Made by a program: the position numbers and the translations under genes | From: Taxawa tesnikishii (nom. ined.) | Lineage: Eukaryota > Ascomycota > Dothideomycetes > Dothideales | NCBI GenBank assembly: GCA_030247885.1 | Contig: JAPDRO010000019.1 | Location: 620,001 to 684,000 of the forward strand | DNA: 64,000 bases | Reading direction: 5' to 3' | The notes under the pieces: model-generated | Seen by the model: the letters and a program-made list of their open reading frames with translations, nothing else | Told to the model about the DNA's origin: nothing | Databases searched by the model: none | Part shown: one piece after another, positions 24,741 to 36,085 of the stretch | Position numbering within the stretch: the stretch's first letter is position 1 | Layout: every line of letters starts with the position of its first letter

Positions 24741-25719
24741 ATGGCACAGTCACCTTTCCAGGTCGATCCGCGTCGCATACGCTCGTATTTGTTCCGGCTT
24801 CCTCTGTGTACACGTTTGCTACTCCTCGTCATCGTTGCTTTCTGGATAGCCAGCATCACCTTGCCATGGTTTTCACAATGGGCGTCTCTCATTCCAAACG
24901 AGATCAACCTCGGGACCAGTACGTGTTCTGTATACTTGACACACACCCCGAGAAACAGCCTGACGACCGTGTAGTGTATAGAATGAATACGTACCCGCTG
25001 CTGCACCTCGGATTCTTTCACCTCCTACTCAATGTGCTTGCTTTGACACCACTTCTTGAACGCTTCGAATCTGAGAATGGATCGCTAGTAACACTGCTCC
25101 TTTTCACTGGCCGTGAGTAAACAAGCGTAGCACGGCGGAACAGAGGGTTGATCAAGAACAGCCTTTGGCCTCCTTCCTGGAGTAATGTACACATTCATCG
25201 AACGTATACTGTTCCGGGGAAACACGAGTGTACAGGGCGCAAGGTATGGCTCGCCGGTCGATCCTTTGAGAACGTGCAACGTTCTAACCGTACAGCAGCG
25301 TCTGGGTCTTCTTGCTACTTTCCGTCGAGGCCGTAAAGACATACCGCGCCAATCCGTACTTTGCTTTGGGACCTTACAACATACCGACCTGGACCACACC
25401 TTTGATTGCGAACCTCTTCATTGCCGTTCTTATCCCGAACACCAGCTTCATTGGTCATCTATGCGGAGCAGCTATCGGCTATCTATGGGGCCTAGGATAC
25501 ATAAAGTTTTTGGCGCCTCCGGAAAAGATTTTGAGATGGATAGAGGGCAAGCTGAATCTGCTAGGAAGACTGCCTCATTATGTGTCGGTGGACCAAAAGA
25601 CATATGGGAGATACGGTGTTCTGCCATCGTCATCCTCGCCCAGGACAGCGCCCACATTGAGCTCAGACAGCGGAACACCCATGACTTATGTGGGAAGCAC
25701 TCAACGTCTTGGACCATGA
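24741..25719 (+). CDS. RBD2: Rhomboid intramembrane protease, Rbd2-like
   Basis: Four exons: 24741-24918, 24975-25112, 25162-25243 and 25299-25719. Introns are 49-56 bp; the frame is intact and the product 272 residues, the usual size for Golgi-type fungal rhomboids. Order: hydrophobic helix 1, MNTYPLLHLGFFHLLLNVLA (helix 2), GPFGLLPGVMYTFIERI, then GASVWVFLLL (catalytic Ser in GxS), YNIPTWTTPL, then SFIGHLCGAAIGYLWGLGYI (catalytic His) and a conserved cytosolic KFLAPPEKILRWIEGKLNLL tail. Its family cleaves transmembrane segments in the Golgi/ER, and in aspergilli and fission yeast it activates the sterol sensor SREBP. That role here is inferred from family membership only. Confidence 0.9.
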
Positions 25720-25751
25720 GCTCTTCCACAAATACTTTCTTTATGGCGGCA

Positions 25752-26617
25752 CTAATCTTCTAGTTGCGGTACAACGCGCTCCAGCCACGTGCAAAGATCC
25801 CTCAGCACTTCAGCAGAGAGCGCGTGTCCCAGGCCTTGGTATTCATGCACTTCCATCGCCGCTTCCGGCACGCCCAGTTCTCGCAGCTTGCTCAAACCCT
25901 CTTCCCATTTTGATCTGGGAACCAGACGATCCTGCTGGCCCCTTCCGAGGAATATCTCCGTATGTCCGACAATATGCGACAGTTCTGCTTCGGTGCGCAG
26001 TTGTTGTATGCGGTCCGGTAGTGGCAGGTATCCCATCAGTCCGACAATACCAGCCAAGCGTCCAGAGTATTGGGAAGTGAGCTCAGTCAGGAGTGACATA
26101 GCGCAGCCCTGGGAGAAGCCGCCCAGCACGATCCGGTTTGGTGGGATACCTTTGGAACACAAATCATCAATAAGTGACACGACATATTTGACGCTCTCTT
26201 GCATGCCGCTCTCGTCCTCATCGTCCTTCAGCTCTGGGCGCGAGGGTTGCACTGGCGAGAGCGATGTCGGGGTGTACCAGGCGCGCTGCATGGCATCGCG
26301 GTTCTCTTTGGCATTGGGAAATATCCATTGCATGTACGGCAGTTTTTCCCGCTCTGAAACTGCTCTGCGATGTCTGCGTAGACATTAGCTCCTGCGGAGG
26401 TCGCGTGATCTGCCTGCTCAGCCATACTCAGCCAGCCATTCGCGTCGTCATTCAGTCCATGCAAGAAGATGATGGCGGCCGAGTGTGCTGGATCCGAGGG
26501 AGGAATGGTCGCAAGCTTCACGATCGGGTCTTCTCTAGCTTGGGTGTGCGACATCGTGGTTGTTGTAGAGGTCAATGGGTTTCGAAAGGGTAGACCGTAT
26601 GAATAGCTAGGATCCAT
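25752..26617 (-). CDS. APT1: Acyl-protein thioesterase 1 (lysophospholipase-like)
   Basis: Alpha/beta hydrolase that removes palmitate from cysteine residues of cytosolic proteins. Seen: FLHGLNDDANGW (oxyanion region), nucleophile elbow GGFSQGCAMS, acid in QQDRLVP, and histidine in GLGHAL. Two ATGs are possible, at 26617 and 26554; the second gives about 267 residues, closer to family size. The N-terminal and C-terminal parts are in different frames. One additional base in the five-T run at 26343-26347 (five A on the coding strand) would give the family-typical SGKKLPYMQWIFPNAKENR. I treat this as a probable assembly deletion. It is divergent with VPS71. Confidence 0.85.
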
Positions 26618-26977
26618 GCACGAGGGCCAATTCAGAACTTGTAGAACTCGGACTACATAATCTCTTGAGACATGACGCCGACGGATGGATCTGTACCCAC
26701 CGGCCTTATATATTTATCGCTCCTGGTCGTGCCGGTCATGCCTTGCCTGAACCCCACCGCAACTGAAACTGTGAACACGCGCAGTTGATTCGATGTCGCG
26801 GTGCAGCGGAGCTGGACGGGCCTCGGCGCACTCTCGCGCTGCGTCATTCTTCACGCGGCAGCCTCATTTGATTGGATTTTGCGTGTCGACTTTATCGGCA
26901 TTGCGAACGCGCGAATCTCTCTACTTTGTCGCGTTCAGCTTGACCAAGCACGCACAAATACACATTTCTATACAGCA

Positions 26978-27850
26978 ATGCCCCACATCGAGGAACTGCC
27001 CACGGCCACCAAGGCCGCCGCGCCCGGCTGGAGTTATGTCGTCGACACAGGCTACGACCCCTCCAAAGCCGCCATCAACCCAACGAACCGTAAGCGCGTC
27101 AGGAACAGCGTCGCAGGCGGGAACACAGCATCCGACCTCTCATCTCGACAGCAGACGGCCGTCCTGCGGCATTTGATGGAGCTGGACAAGGACAGCCTTA
27201 AAGAGATCGAGATCCCCGTGCCCAGAAGCAGCAGCGAGGCGAGCAAGAAACAGACTCCCAACGTGCGCCGCATCCTGACGTCGGGGAAGAACTTTGCATA
27301 CTATGTCGAAGAGGAAGCATCTCTCGGGCGAGGCGGAGCCGGAGCTGTAGCCGGCGCCGGTCAGGTGGGAGATAGTGTCGATACCCTGAAGGCGCCAGGA
27401 CGACCGTCTAAGGCGGCGGCGACGGCGAGGCGAAGGAGCACGCAGACTCTGAGGCGCGAGAGCACCGATTCGAGTCCTGCACCGTCCGCTCGCGCCGACA
27501 GTTCTGCTCCCATGGGTCCCCCTCCCCTCCCCGTTGGCGTGGGTCAACAGCGTCCTGCTCCTGCGCTACCTGTCCCTTCGCTCCCAACCCTATCCGGCCC
27601 CGCTTCTGACCTGCTGCCGCAGCCCGCACCGGGCATCGTTGCGGGAGAAATCGAGGCTCTCCTCTCCGCACCGCCGCTTGCATACAACGCTGCGTGTTCC
27701 GCACCGCCATCTGCTTCGGCACCGCCTCCGCGCGTGTTCTGCGAAATGTGCGGGTATTGGGGTAGGGCTAAGTGCTTGAAATGCGGTGCCCGCATCTGCG
27801 GTGTAGACTGCAGGGAAGCGCACGACGAGAGCAGGTGTTTGAGGTTTTGA
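26978..27850 (+). CDS. VPS71: SWR1 complex subunit Vps71/Swc6 (HIT zinc finger)
   Basis: Single exon, 290 residues. The N-terminus carries the conserved block around NPTNRKRVRNSVAGG and RQQTAVLRHLMELDKDSLKE, then RRILTSGKNFAYYVEE. The middle is a Pro/Ala-rich linker unusual in length. The C-terminal HIT zinc finger (FCEMCGYWGRAKCLKCGA, RICGVDC, EAHDESRC) ends two residues before the stop, as in ZNHIT1. The family is part of the chromatin remodeller that deposits H2A.Z. An upstream in-frame extension exists, but the ATG at 26978 follows a pyrimidine/A-rich leader and starts the conserved region. Frame intact. Confidence 0.9.
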   Translation: MPHIEELPTATKAAAPGWSYVVDTGYDPSKAAINPTNRKRVRNSVAGGNTASDLSSRQQTAVLRHLMELDKDSLKEIEIPVPRSSSEASKKQTPNVRRILTSGKNFAYYVEEEASLGRGGAGAVAGAGQVGDSVDTLKAPGRPSKAAATARRRSTQTLRRESTDSSPAPSARADSSAPMGPPPLPVGVGQQRPAPALPVPSLPTLSGPASDLLPQPAPGIVAGEIEALLSAPPLAYNAACSAPPSASAPPPRVFCEMCGYWGRAKCLKCGARICGVDCREAHDESRCLRF

Positions 27851-28571
27851 TACCATCATCGAAGCGACAGAGACCACGGTTTGGCTGGCTGGCGTTTTTG
27901 GGCAGGTTGCTTTTCGATATAAGATACCCAGGCAAATAGCCGCTTCGCGTTGGTGCTTTATTGGAGTGTTAGAAGAAAGACAACGGAGCGCTTGCATTCA
28001 ATCTCTGCTCAGTTTCGATTTATCACTGCCCCAATCGTTTCATTCATCACTATACTCATGCTTCCATTCTAACGGATCCGCACGGCGGATTGCCCGGCCT
28101 CTGTTCTGTCCGCCAACGTTGGTAGTGTTCCAGTTCTGGAATCTCAATACTCCCTCTCGTTGCCAACCGCGGCTTCTTGCAGCCGCGCCTTACTCGTACG
28201 TTCGCTATTGGGTCCCACACTGTACCACTTACCCACCGGATGCAGCGACGTAACGAGGATAGCGTACGCAACGCAATGAGGATTGAAGCGGACGACCCAA
28301 GATCTCCAGTTGGCTAGAAATCCTGCGATGGTCAAGTCCTTGGTATAAGCAACGGAATCCATCAACGTCAGGCGTCCCGTCTTACGACCAAATCCGTCGC
28401 AATGTGTCACACACACACACACACTCCTTCAGCCAAGGATTGGACTTGGGATGCACCGCAGAATCACAAAGGGCTGATCCTTGGCCAACGTGATCGACGA
28501 CTCTCGAGGTACAAGTAAAGCGGGTTCTGCTTCATCTTACTCTGCACGCGTATCGTTCGTCTTCCTACGCA
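27851..28571. other. Intergenic, P450 promoter region
   Basis: No gene supported. A short CA run lies at 28409-28424. CT-rich stretches precede the P450 start at 28572. Confidence 0.5.
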
Positions 28572-30316
28572 ATGGCATCACTTCCGACTATCCTCGACAC
28601 TATCGGCACCGAGAGCTTGGTTGCGCTCATCGGTCTGCTTTCCGTCTTGTGTATCACATGTGGTGCTACATACCGTATCTTCCTCTCCCCGATTTCTCAT
28701 ATACCCGGACCCAAGCTGGCAGCACTGACGTACTTTTATCAATTCTACTTTGATGTTTACCCACACCAAGGCCGCTGGATCTTCCAGCAGCAGAAGCTCC
28801 ATGAGCAGTATGGACCAATTGTCCGCGTCGGCCCTAACGAGCTTCACATCAAAGATGCAGATTTCTACAATACCGCATTTGGCTCCCACACCAAGCGCCG
28901 CAACAAATCCAAGGGTTATCATTGGGAGGCCGGTACCGACGAGAGTATCGGTGGAAGCGTGTTCCAAGCCATGGATCACGATATGCATCACATGCGTCGT
29001 TCAGCGCTCAATCCTTTTTCAGCAAGCGTAAGGTACAAGAGTTGGAAGACAGGATCCTGGTGCACGTAGAGAAAGCAAAGGCGCGGCTGTTGAGCTGCGC
29101 AGGCAGTGAGGAAGTAACGGATCTCTTGCCTCTGATGTCCGCATTCTCAATGGGTACTCTTCTTCCATCGCTGGTCTGTGAAGATGGATAAAACTAACCG
29201 AACTCGTCACCTCAGATGTCATCTCCGAATATTCTTTCGGCAAGAGTTCTGCACTCCTTGACACCCCTGACCTGGGGAAGCCGATGAGGAACATGATAGA
29301 AGAGGGAGTCAAGCTGAATCCTTTCGCGCGCCAATTTCCTATTGTGGGGTTTGCGACGTTGAAGGCGGCGAAGTACCTGTCAGGTTTGCCCATGATGAGG
29401 GCATTGGATAGTTTCAACAAAATGATGGATAGCCTGACAGTCCCGGCTCATACGAGAGCTATCGATGCAAGCAGAGACGGCAAATCGGAAGCGGAGAACT
29501 CGATCATAGGCGCTCTCGCTCTGAGCGATACTCTCCCTTCCGAAGAAAAGCGCTTCGGTCGCATACGGTCGGAAGCATTCGTCCTCATTGGTGCCGGCAC
29601 TGAGACGACTGGACGAACGGTACGTACGCCCCCTTGATACCTATGCCCTTCGTCTGCTCACACTCTGCAGCTCGCCGTCGGTGTATATCATATCCTCGCA
29701 AACCCGGCAATCCATTCCCGACTGCTTTCCGAACTCCGCACCATCATGCCTAACCCGAAGTCAGATTTGCCATCTGTCACAGCATTGGGCCGGCTGCCGT
29801 ACCTCACCGCAGTCATCCACGAGGCAACACGGCTCGCGCACGGCGTCACGGGCCGCCTCGTCCGCATCGCACCCGACGAAGATCTGCAGTACGCAGGATA
29901 CACAATCCCCGCGGTGTCCCTTTTTCAGTGAGCAACTATATCCACCACACCGATCCCAGTGTGTTCCCCGATCCGTTCACGTTCAAGCCAGAACGCTATC
30001 TTGGGCCGAATGCGGCGGAAAACCTGCGCAATCTGGTGCCTTTTGGCAAGGGTCCGAGGATGTGCCTGGGTATCAACCTAGCGTGGGCGGAGATGTATTC
30101 GATGATTGCTGCTGTGATTAGCGGTGTGAAGATGGAGCTGTATCAGACGACGGACAGGGATCTGACGTAAGTGAAGCAGCTCCTTCGTCCGTGATAATCA
30201 GGTACGGGGAAGGTGGACTGACTACTGCTCACAGCATTGAGAGGGAATACTTCGTAGGGTTGTTTCCGAAGGATAGCAAGGGGATAAGGATCAAGGTCCT
30301 CGGACTGCAGGAATAG
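28572..30316 (+). CDS. Cytochrome P450 monooxygenase
   Basis: Four exons: 28572-29153, 29216-29619, 29671-30166 and 30235-30316, giving about 521 residues. An N-terminal membrane anchor precedes the proline-rich hinge ISHIPGPKLAALT. Other marks are GTDESIGGSVFQAMDHDMHH, the I-helix AGTETTGRT, ExxR in HEATR, the FKPERYLG block and the heme-cysteine loop FGKGPRMCLG. The style resembles fungal secondary-metabolism P450s such as the trichodiene-oxygenase group; the substrate cannot be told. Two -1 frame shifts are seen, at the T-run 29015-29019 (restores NPFFSKRKVQ) and the GG at 29913-29914 (restores TIPAGVPFSVSNY). Both probably are assembly deletions. No other biosynthetic core gene is adjacent. 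Confidence 0.88.
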
Positions 30317-30809
30317 GAATGAAGATGGCGAGGCAACGTGCGGAGAGATAGACGGGTCAAGCGCACATGTGTAGAACAGGTCCTGCAAGCAGATCTCGAA
30401 AATGTCAAGTGTTTCTTCGCTAGGAAAGACGTGAATCGCGCAAGCAGCAGTGCGAATACGACAGTATTGTAGAGTGTGCTGTGGTGAACGACATCAGTCA
30501 GAACAGCAACGTCCGGGGACGCAAAAGAGAAGCTACCAGAGGTCTTTTCTAAGTATGGCATGGAACGGTACCTACTGGAAGTGAAAGCAGGACGCTCAGA
30601 GAGCGACCCGTGGAAGAGGACTGACAGGAAAAGGCCCATTGCTGAGCTGGGAGCAGTGCAACCGCGTTGCTGCTGTCTCTAGGCTGGAAGCGTCTAACCG
30701 TGTTAGTGCTTGTCCGGAGATTGTTGGTCTGTATTGCTTGGGTTGAGTAAACGGGAGAAATCAGGGACCCCGCCCACACCGACACGAAGACGTGTGGTAA
30801 AAGTCTAAG

Positions 30810-30895
30810 ATTAGGTCAGTGAGAGGTTCGAACACACGACCTCTGGTAGCTTCATAAGGGTAGGTAGCGGCAGGTAGCCGTTAGGCCACTTAAGG
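30810..30895 (-). repeat. tRNA-like relic (SINE- or pseudo-tRNA-type)
   Basis: On the minus strand an A-box-like TGGCCTAACGG (30878-30888) and a B-box-like TGTTCGAACCT (30824-30834) have tRNA-like spacing. The acceptor and anticodon stems do not pair convincingly, so this is not a functional tRNA. Either a decayed tRNA gene or the head of a tRNA-derived SINE. Confidence 0.45.
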
Positions 30896-31295
30896 TGTAA
30901 CGACGGCGAGATCTATCAAAGCTTGGATAGGTAAACTACTCACAGCAACATCAAATATTGCAGTGGTCATCGCTCTCCCTTTCGTTTCTGCGACATCTGA
31001 CTGTTCGTTCGCTACCCACTGTCTTTCTTTGTGTGCGCGACCTGCATAGCTCTCGTTTGATCTCCTTGAGCGGCAGGGGCTCAGCCTCAAAGGGGTTCGA
31101 CCATTGAACTCCGGCCCCGGTCGGTGAACCTTCGAAATTGGTTGCTGTTGGTGGCAGTAGATCATAAACGACTCTTAAGGGAAAAGAAAAATCTTGTTCA
31201 CTTAGCCGTGGTTGCAAGAAGGAAAGCATTGCCTAAGTATTGGATGGGCATAGTGAAGTGAAAACAGGCACGTAGTACTACAGACAGGTGACTGT

Positions 31296-31402
31296 AGGGT
31301 GGGCAATGCACTGATATCCAGTAACTCAACTGAATACACTGAAAATGCCGAATATTCAGTGTATTCAGTTGAGTTACTGGATATCAGTGCACTGCCCACC
31401 CT
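31296..31402. repeat. Long near-perfect hairpin, 48-bp arms
   Basis: Left arm 31296-31343 and right arm 31355-31402 are inverted copies with a single mismatch, separated by an 11-base loop. No coding potential or recognised transposon ends. Confidence 0.92.
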
Positions 31403-31522
31403 GCCAGTGAAGTGAGGTGAGTGAACAAAGAGAGCAGAACATGATGTGCGAACCTTGGGTATTCATTGACTCGAAGGTATGCTCCGTCTCCGTACTTCTC
31501 AACGATATGTGAACTACCTACT

Positions 31523-32701
31523 CTAAGTTCTCACCTCAAACATGTCGACACTGGCCCTCGAATAGCCCACCACACTGTTCGGCCATCCGCTCCAGTCCGC
31601 TTGGAATAGAGTCGCGTCCTGACACGCGCTTCCGAGACCTGTGTTGTTCAACCACGCTGGCTCCCAATAGTTGACACCTTGTCCAAGCCCATTCGGCACC
31701 CCCTTGACAACACTCACAATATCTCTTACCCACTCCGTCTGGCCCTGCGCACTGATGGGTATCGAGGTATCACTCAGTTCAGGTGCTCCAGTGCCGTTGC
31801 AAATCGCCGGCCAGTCTGTCTCAACAACGTGCAGAGGCTTGTTGTACTTGGCCGCCAGCGTGTTCAGCGTATCGGCCAGGTTCTCGAGGGTGGCAGAAGT
31901 GCCGTAGAAGGGGTAAAACGAGAACCCGAACACGTCCCAGTCGCTAGTCTTTACTTTCCCAGTGCCGGTCAGCGCGCCGAACCAGTCCAGTTGCAGCGTC
32001 TTATTCCAGCCGTTATCGATGTGGATCATGACGGCGGGCTTGCAGACGCCCCGAGCAACGGCGTCCGAAAGACCTTGACGGGAAGCAGCCCAGAGTGTAG
32101 CAAGGTTGGTGAAATTCGATATGCGTGCGGAAGTGGGCATTGTGTCGACGTCGACGTAGCCGTAAGGCCAAAGGATTCCGTGCCGGATCTCATTGCCCAG
32201 ACTCACAATGCTAAGGTCGACACCGCCGGCTTTGAAGGCGAGAAGGGTGTCGCGGACGTAGCTGCGGAGAGTCTTTGACAATGCAGGGACATTGGTGGGC
32301 CAGGCAGCGGGCGTGTATTGCTTGCCGGGGTCCGCCCAGGTGTCACTGAAGTGGAAGTCGAGGTAGATCCTGTATCCCTTCCTATGGAAGCGCTGTGCGA
32401 GCGCGAGCGTGTAGTTGAGTGAGTACTGATTTGCGGTTTGGTCTTCGAAGTCTTGCGGGTTCACCCAGATGCGCAGACGCACGACGTTCATGCCGCCTGC
32501 GCCCAGGATGTCTTCGGCTGGCCGGGTCACATTTGCTAGGTCCTTATAGGTAGCTGGTGGAGAACCCTGTTCCAGTATCCCGAGAGAGGACAGGTCGAAA
32601 CCCTTGTAGAAGAACGGCGAAGGTGTGGGCTTCTTGGGCACGGCGAGTGTGGTGCCTGTGAGTGCCAGAAGAGACAATGCTGCTGAGATGAGGTTCTTCA
32701 T
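31523..32701 (-). CDS. Secreted arabinogalactan endo-beta-1,4-galactanase, GH53
   Basis: Single-exon gene of 392 residues, intact. An N-terminal signal peptide (MKNLISAALSLLALTGTTLA) is followed by the GH53 barrel: FYKGFDLSSLGILEQG, NVVRLRIWVNP, YLDFHFSDTWADP, the acid/base glutamate in SLGNEIRHGILWPYG, FGFSFYPFYG and the nucleophile glutamate in VVETDWPAIC, ending with a tryptophan-rich stretch (GVNYWEPAWLNNTGLG). The family cuts beta-1,4-galactan side chains of pectin (type I arabinogalactan), so the fungus probably feeds on plant cell walls. A weak upstream region carries no clear regulatory site. Confidence 0.95.
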   Translation of the reverse strand: MKNLISAALSLLALTGTTLAVPKKPTPSPFFYKGFDLSSLGILEQGSPPATYKDLANVTRPAEDILGAGGMNVVRLRIWVNPQDFEDQTANQYSLNYTLALAQRFHRKGYRIYLDFHFSDTWADPGKQYTPAAWPTNVPALSKTLRSYVRDTLLAFKAGGVDLSIVSLGNEIRHGILWPYGYVDVDTMPTSARISNFTNLATLWAASRQGLSDAVARGVCKPAVMIHIDNGWNKTLQLDWFGALTGTGKVKTSDWDVFGFSFYPFYGTSATLENLADTLNTLAAKYNKPLHVVETDWPAICNGTGAPELSDTSIPISAQGQTEWVRDIVSVVKGVPNGLGQGVNYWEPAWLNNTGLGSACQDATLFQADWSGWPNSVVGYSRASVDMFEVRT

Positions 32702-33683
32702 GATGGACGATGATGGTAGCCAAACGGTTGAAATTGTCTGCCTTCCTACCTCACCATGAAAGAGGGAAGACTGGAACTACTTATTGCTGAACCACTGGAC
32801 TACGTGCCTTGCCCGTAATGCGGTACCGCGTTCGGCACGGGCAGTGACAATGGCTTTTATCCACTGTATAGATCGGGATATTAGGCCGACTGCTAAGGCG
32901 GGGTTGAATGTATTTCTCCGCCATTCGGCATGTGATGTTTGATGCAGTATTGATCTGAGGCATGGGGAGAGCGGAGCGGACACGTCACTCCAAGACCTTC
33001 CGCTTTCGCTTCAGGCACGCTTGTCCCTCTCATTTAGCCAAGCGTTGCATACGGCGCCTGCCGAGAGCTCGGTTCAGGTTCAGCCCTTCGGCAGAGGGGC
33101 AACGGAACAAACAAGACAAACAACTTTCTCTTCTCCGTCTTGCCATTCCTCGGCCGAAGCAACAGTATCTTATCAGTATCAATGCCTTGCTGAAAACCGA
33201 AAAGTCTTCGTGACCGACTACATCAATTTTAGCACTCGGCGGAAGCATACTCCATCGGCACATGCGCTATGCAAGAGGACGGTTTTATTCAGCTGGCGGA
33301 TGTATCATACGGAGCTCCTGACAGCAAGACGACATTCTGTGGGTCGGGAGAAGTGAGAGTGGATAGATATCCATGGATTGACGTCGTCCATGAACCAATC
33401 CAGTCAGCGATATGATACGTGTGCCTGATCACCTCATATAACGCACACCGCGGGGTAGTCGATCGGTAACCTCAACACGGTTTAGCATGTTCCTCACTTC
33501 CCTATGTACATGTAGGTACATGAGTGACTACCCCGCAGCTCAGATACTCTATCAACACACCGCGAGGACAAGCAGACTCAACATCTAGATGTAATCGGTG
33601 ACTTCTTGCGGAGCGTACCATCTCCCAAGGATTGTTCACGGAAACGTACTCTTTGCTTCCGTCAAAGAAAACTGGAGGCGCAA
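32702..33683. other. Intergenic between divergent GH53 and oxygenase genes
   Basis: Shared promoter space of nearly 1 kb. Short open frames here have no recognisable motifs. Contains the inverted motif pair at 33450-33536. Confidence 0.5.
33450..33536. promoter_or_regulatory. Inverted GCGGGGTAGTC pair
   Basis: GCGGGGTAGTC (33450-33460) and its exact complement GACTACCCCGC (33526-33536) lie about 150-230 bp upstream of the oxygenase start. The GCGGGG core fits the CreA/Mig1 carbon-repression consensus SYGGRG; binding is inference. Confidence 0.4.
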
Positions 33684-34849
33684 ATGGCTTCCACAGTTGT
33701 AGCGACAGAAACACCACAGACGGTACCATTCACATACAGCCGAACGCCAGAGTCGAAGTACGATTGTAAGCACGTCAATGGCGGATTGTAAGAGGCATGA
33801 TGGAAAGCGTACTGACTCCCGGCCACAGTGGACTGGGCTGACCTTGTGACCCTGGACCTTTCCCTGTTCGACGCACCAGGTGGGAAGCAAAGTTTGGCAG
33901 ATCAGCTCCGAGATGCAATACACAACGTAGGCTTCTTCTATATCACCAACTTCGGCCTCAGCCAGGAAGAAGTAGACGCGCAGTTCGCCATCGGAAAGGA
34001 ACTTTTCGAGCTGCCAACCGAAGAGAAGCTCGAACATCGAGCCGACCTCGAGCACGGCAACTACAATGGCTACCGGCCGTTGGGGTCGATTGAGCTTTCC
34101 CCGGATTGAGGGACAATGTGGAGATGTACAACGTGTTCAAGTTCATCCCGCAGCTCGAGCGCTCACAGCCCGATATCATCCACAGAAACCGGCCCGCCAT
34201 CGAAAAGTTCCAGCGGCACCTTGCGCAGGATACAGTGCAGAAACTGCTCACCTTGATTGCCATCGTGCTGGAGCTACCAGAAGATCACCTGACCAAGGGA
34301 CACCAGTACGACGACATCAGCGACTGCCATCTGCGATACATGATCTACCACGCACGCACACCCGCCGAGAACGAGAAGTACAAGAACCTTTACTCCCGCG
34401 GTCACACAGACTTTGGCTCCTTGACGCTTTTGTTTCGCCAACCCATCGCGGCGTTGCAGGTCCTTCTGCCATCCGGTGAGTGGAAGTGGGTCAAACCTTA
34501 TCCGAACAGCATCACTGTGAACATCGCGGATGTGCTTCAGTTCTGGACCGCGGGGTACCTCAAGTCGAGCGTTCATCGTGTGGTAGCTCCGCCGCCGGAT
34601 CAAGCGCACTTGGATCGCTTAGGGCTGCTGTACTTTCTGCGCCCGGCGCATGATCTGAGCTTGAAGATGGTGGATAGTCCGGTTCTGGAGCGGCTTGGTT
34701 TGCTGGAGCAGCGGGACGATGCGGTCGCGGGTATCAAGGCGGGAGATTGGGTCAAGGCTAGGGTGAAGGGTAATCTCGACAGAGCCGTCGCGGGGAAGAG
34801 AACAGAGAAACGTGTACTTGGAGACGTTAAGGTCGCAGTTTACGACTGA
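33684..34849 (+). CDS. 2-oxoglutarate/Fe(II) oxygenase, isopenicillin N synthase-like
   Basis: Two exons, 33684-33765 and 33829 onward, with a 63-bp intron (GTAAGC...CCACAG); about 367 residues. The N-terminal DIOX_N domain reads VGFFYITNFGLSQEEVDAQF. The 2OG-Fe core has the HTDFGSLTLL iron ligands, distal His in SSVHRV and the co-substrate Arg region (VVAPPPDQAHLDRLGLLYF). Such enzymes hydroxylate or desaturate small metabolites; the substrate is unknown. The frame shifts once: one additional C in the run 34099-34102 gives IELSPGLRDNVEMYNVFKF, the expected family sequence. I chose the ATG at 33684 because the upstream in-frame ATG lacks similarity. Confidence 0.85.
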
Positions 34850-36085
34850 AGGTCCACGGCGAAAGGAGACGTTCCTATTTGGAGAGATTGAAAAAATGGA
34901 ATTGAGCCAAAGGAAGTGAGATGAAGACAAGGGGGGTAACGAGATCAAACAAAAACAAGTCTTGTTCGAAAAGAAGTATCGTTGTACTAGCTGACACCCA
35001 AATTTTCTTCTCTCTCCGTTCCCGCCTGATGCACTGCTTGTTGCCGCACAAGCGCCCCAAAACCCAACTTTCTCTGAGCCTGAGCATTGACGGACGCTGC
35101 CTGATGAGCAGCAGTCTTTGGCTCCGAGATATAATACCGATGATCAAGTTTTGATGACCGCAACAGTCCCCTTAGACAAAATCAGCGTTGTTGTTGTCCT
35201 CATGGAGGAGAGACCTGCTCCAGGTTCGGAAAGACACAATCGACGGCGACCAGATTCTTGGGGAGCAAGTCATCGCGGATTTTGTGAACATCTGCTGTCT
35301 GATCGAGATAACGGATTGATGTGTCACTGCGGCAGCAATTCCCACCACCCTGCAGATGTAAAATTGTCGGAAAAGGGAGTGTCGTGCTGCAGGAGCAGAT
35401 GAACGAAGAATCAAAGCAAGCTCCGGATTCCGGACGGGCCGGAGCGCACCGAGACAATCTTCGGCCGCTACGTGGAGCAACGTCCCTTCATCACAAAGCA
35501 GCGCCTTCGAAAGCGAAGATATTACAACCAGCCTCGACGATGTCAGTGGAGGTACAATCGCCTGGATTCACGTGCTCGATTCCTTCCTTTGGTTCAATAT
35601 ACAGTGAGATCTGACCTCGTCACATCGCTCGAGTGATCATGAATATTCTGCATAGTGGATGGGTGTGCGAAGAAAATACAAGTATACTGTTGACTAGCGT
35701 TGGGTACTAACACACCGACACTTGTAACCCCTTCCCAATCGTCAATCGTCTTGTTCTTAGTCATCAACTCGAGGAACGATTTTGTTGCTTCGCATTGATA
35801 TAAGATGCTCGTCTAGACAACATGCGGCACAACGCAGACTTGTGCCACCAAAACGCCAGGCCGGGCCGTTCGTGTCCTGAGGCCATGCCAATGCAACCGG
35901 TTTATACATGCTGAATCATGGGCATTCATGCCTTACAGAACGCCACAGTCGATGCCAAGAATCCTCTGATAACGCATGCATCATGAAACGAACTCATACC
36001 GCAGTAAATCCACAGCAGAATCCACAGGCTCATCCGCCCACCATACCAGATCGAAAACGCCCAGCAACCCATGACGGGAACGACT
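34850..36085. other. Intergenic between convergent genes
   Basis: 3' flank of the oxygenase and of SQS1. Short open frames only, none recognised; I see no gene here. Confidence 0.5.

Larger units (their letters stand above)
30317..31522. other. Intergenic with tRNA-like relic and long hairpin
   Basis: No protein gene supported between the P450 and GH53 genes (convergent 3' ends). Holds a tRNA-like sequence (30810-30895) and a near-perfect inverted repeat (31296-31402). Confidence 0.6.

Noticed and set aside
25113-25161. Frameshift in the rhomboid gene
   Set aside because: The apparent frame change is fully explained by the 49-bp GTGAGT...ACAG intron.
30810-30895. Functional tRNA gene
   Set aside because: A- and B-box motifs are present, but acceptor, anticodon and T stems do not form properly.
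31679-32278. 199-codon plus-strand frame
   Set aside because: Lies wholly antisense to the clear GH53 gene.
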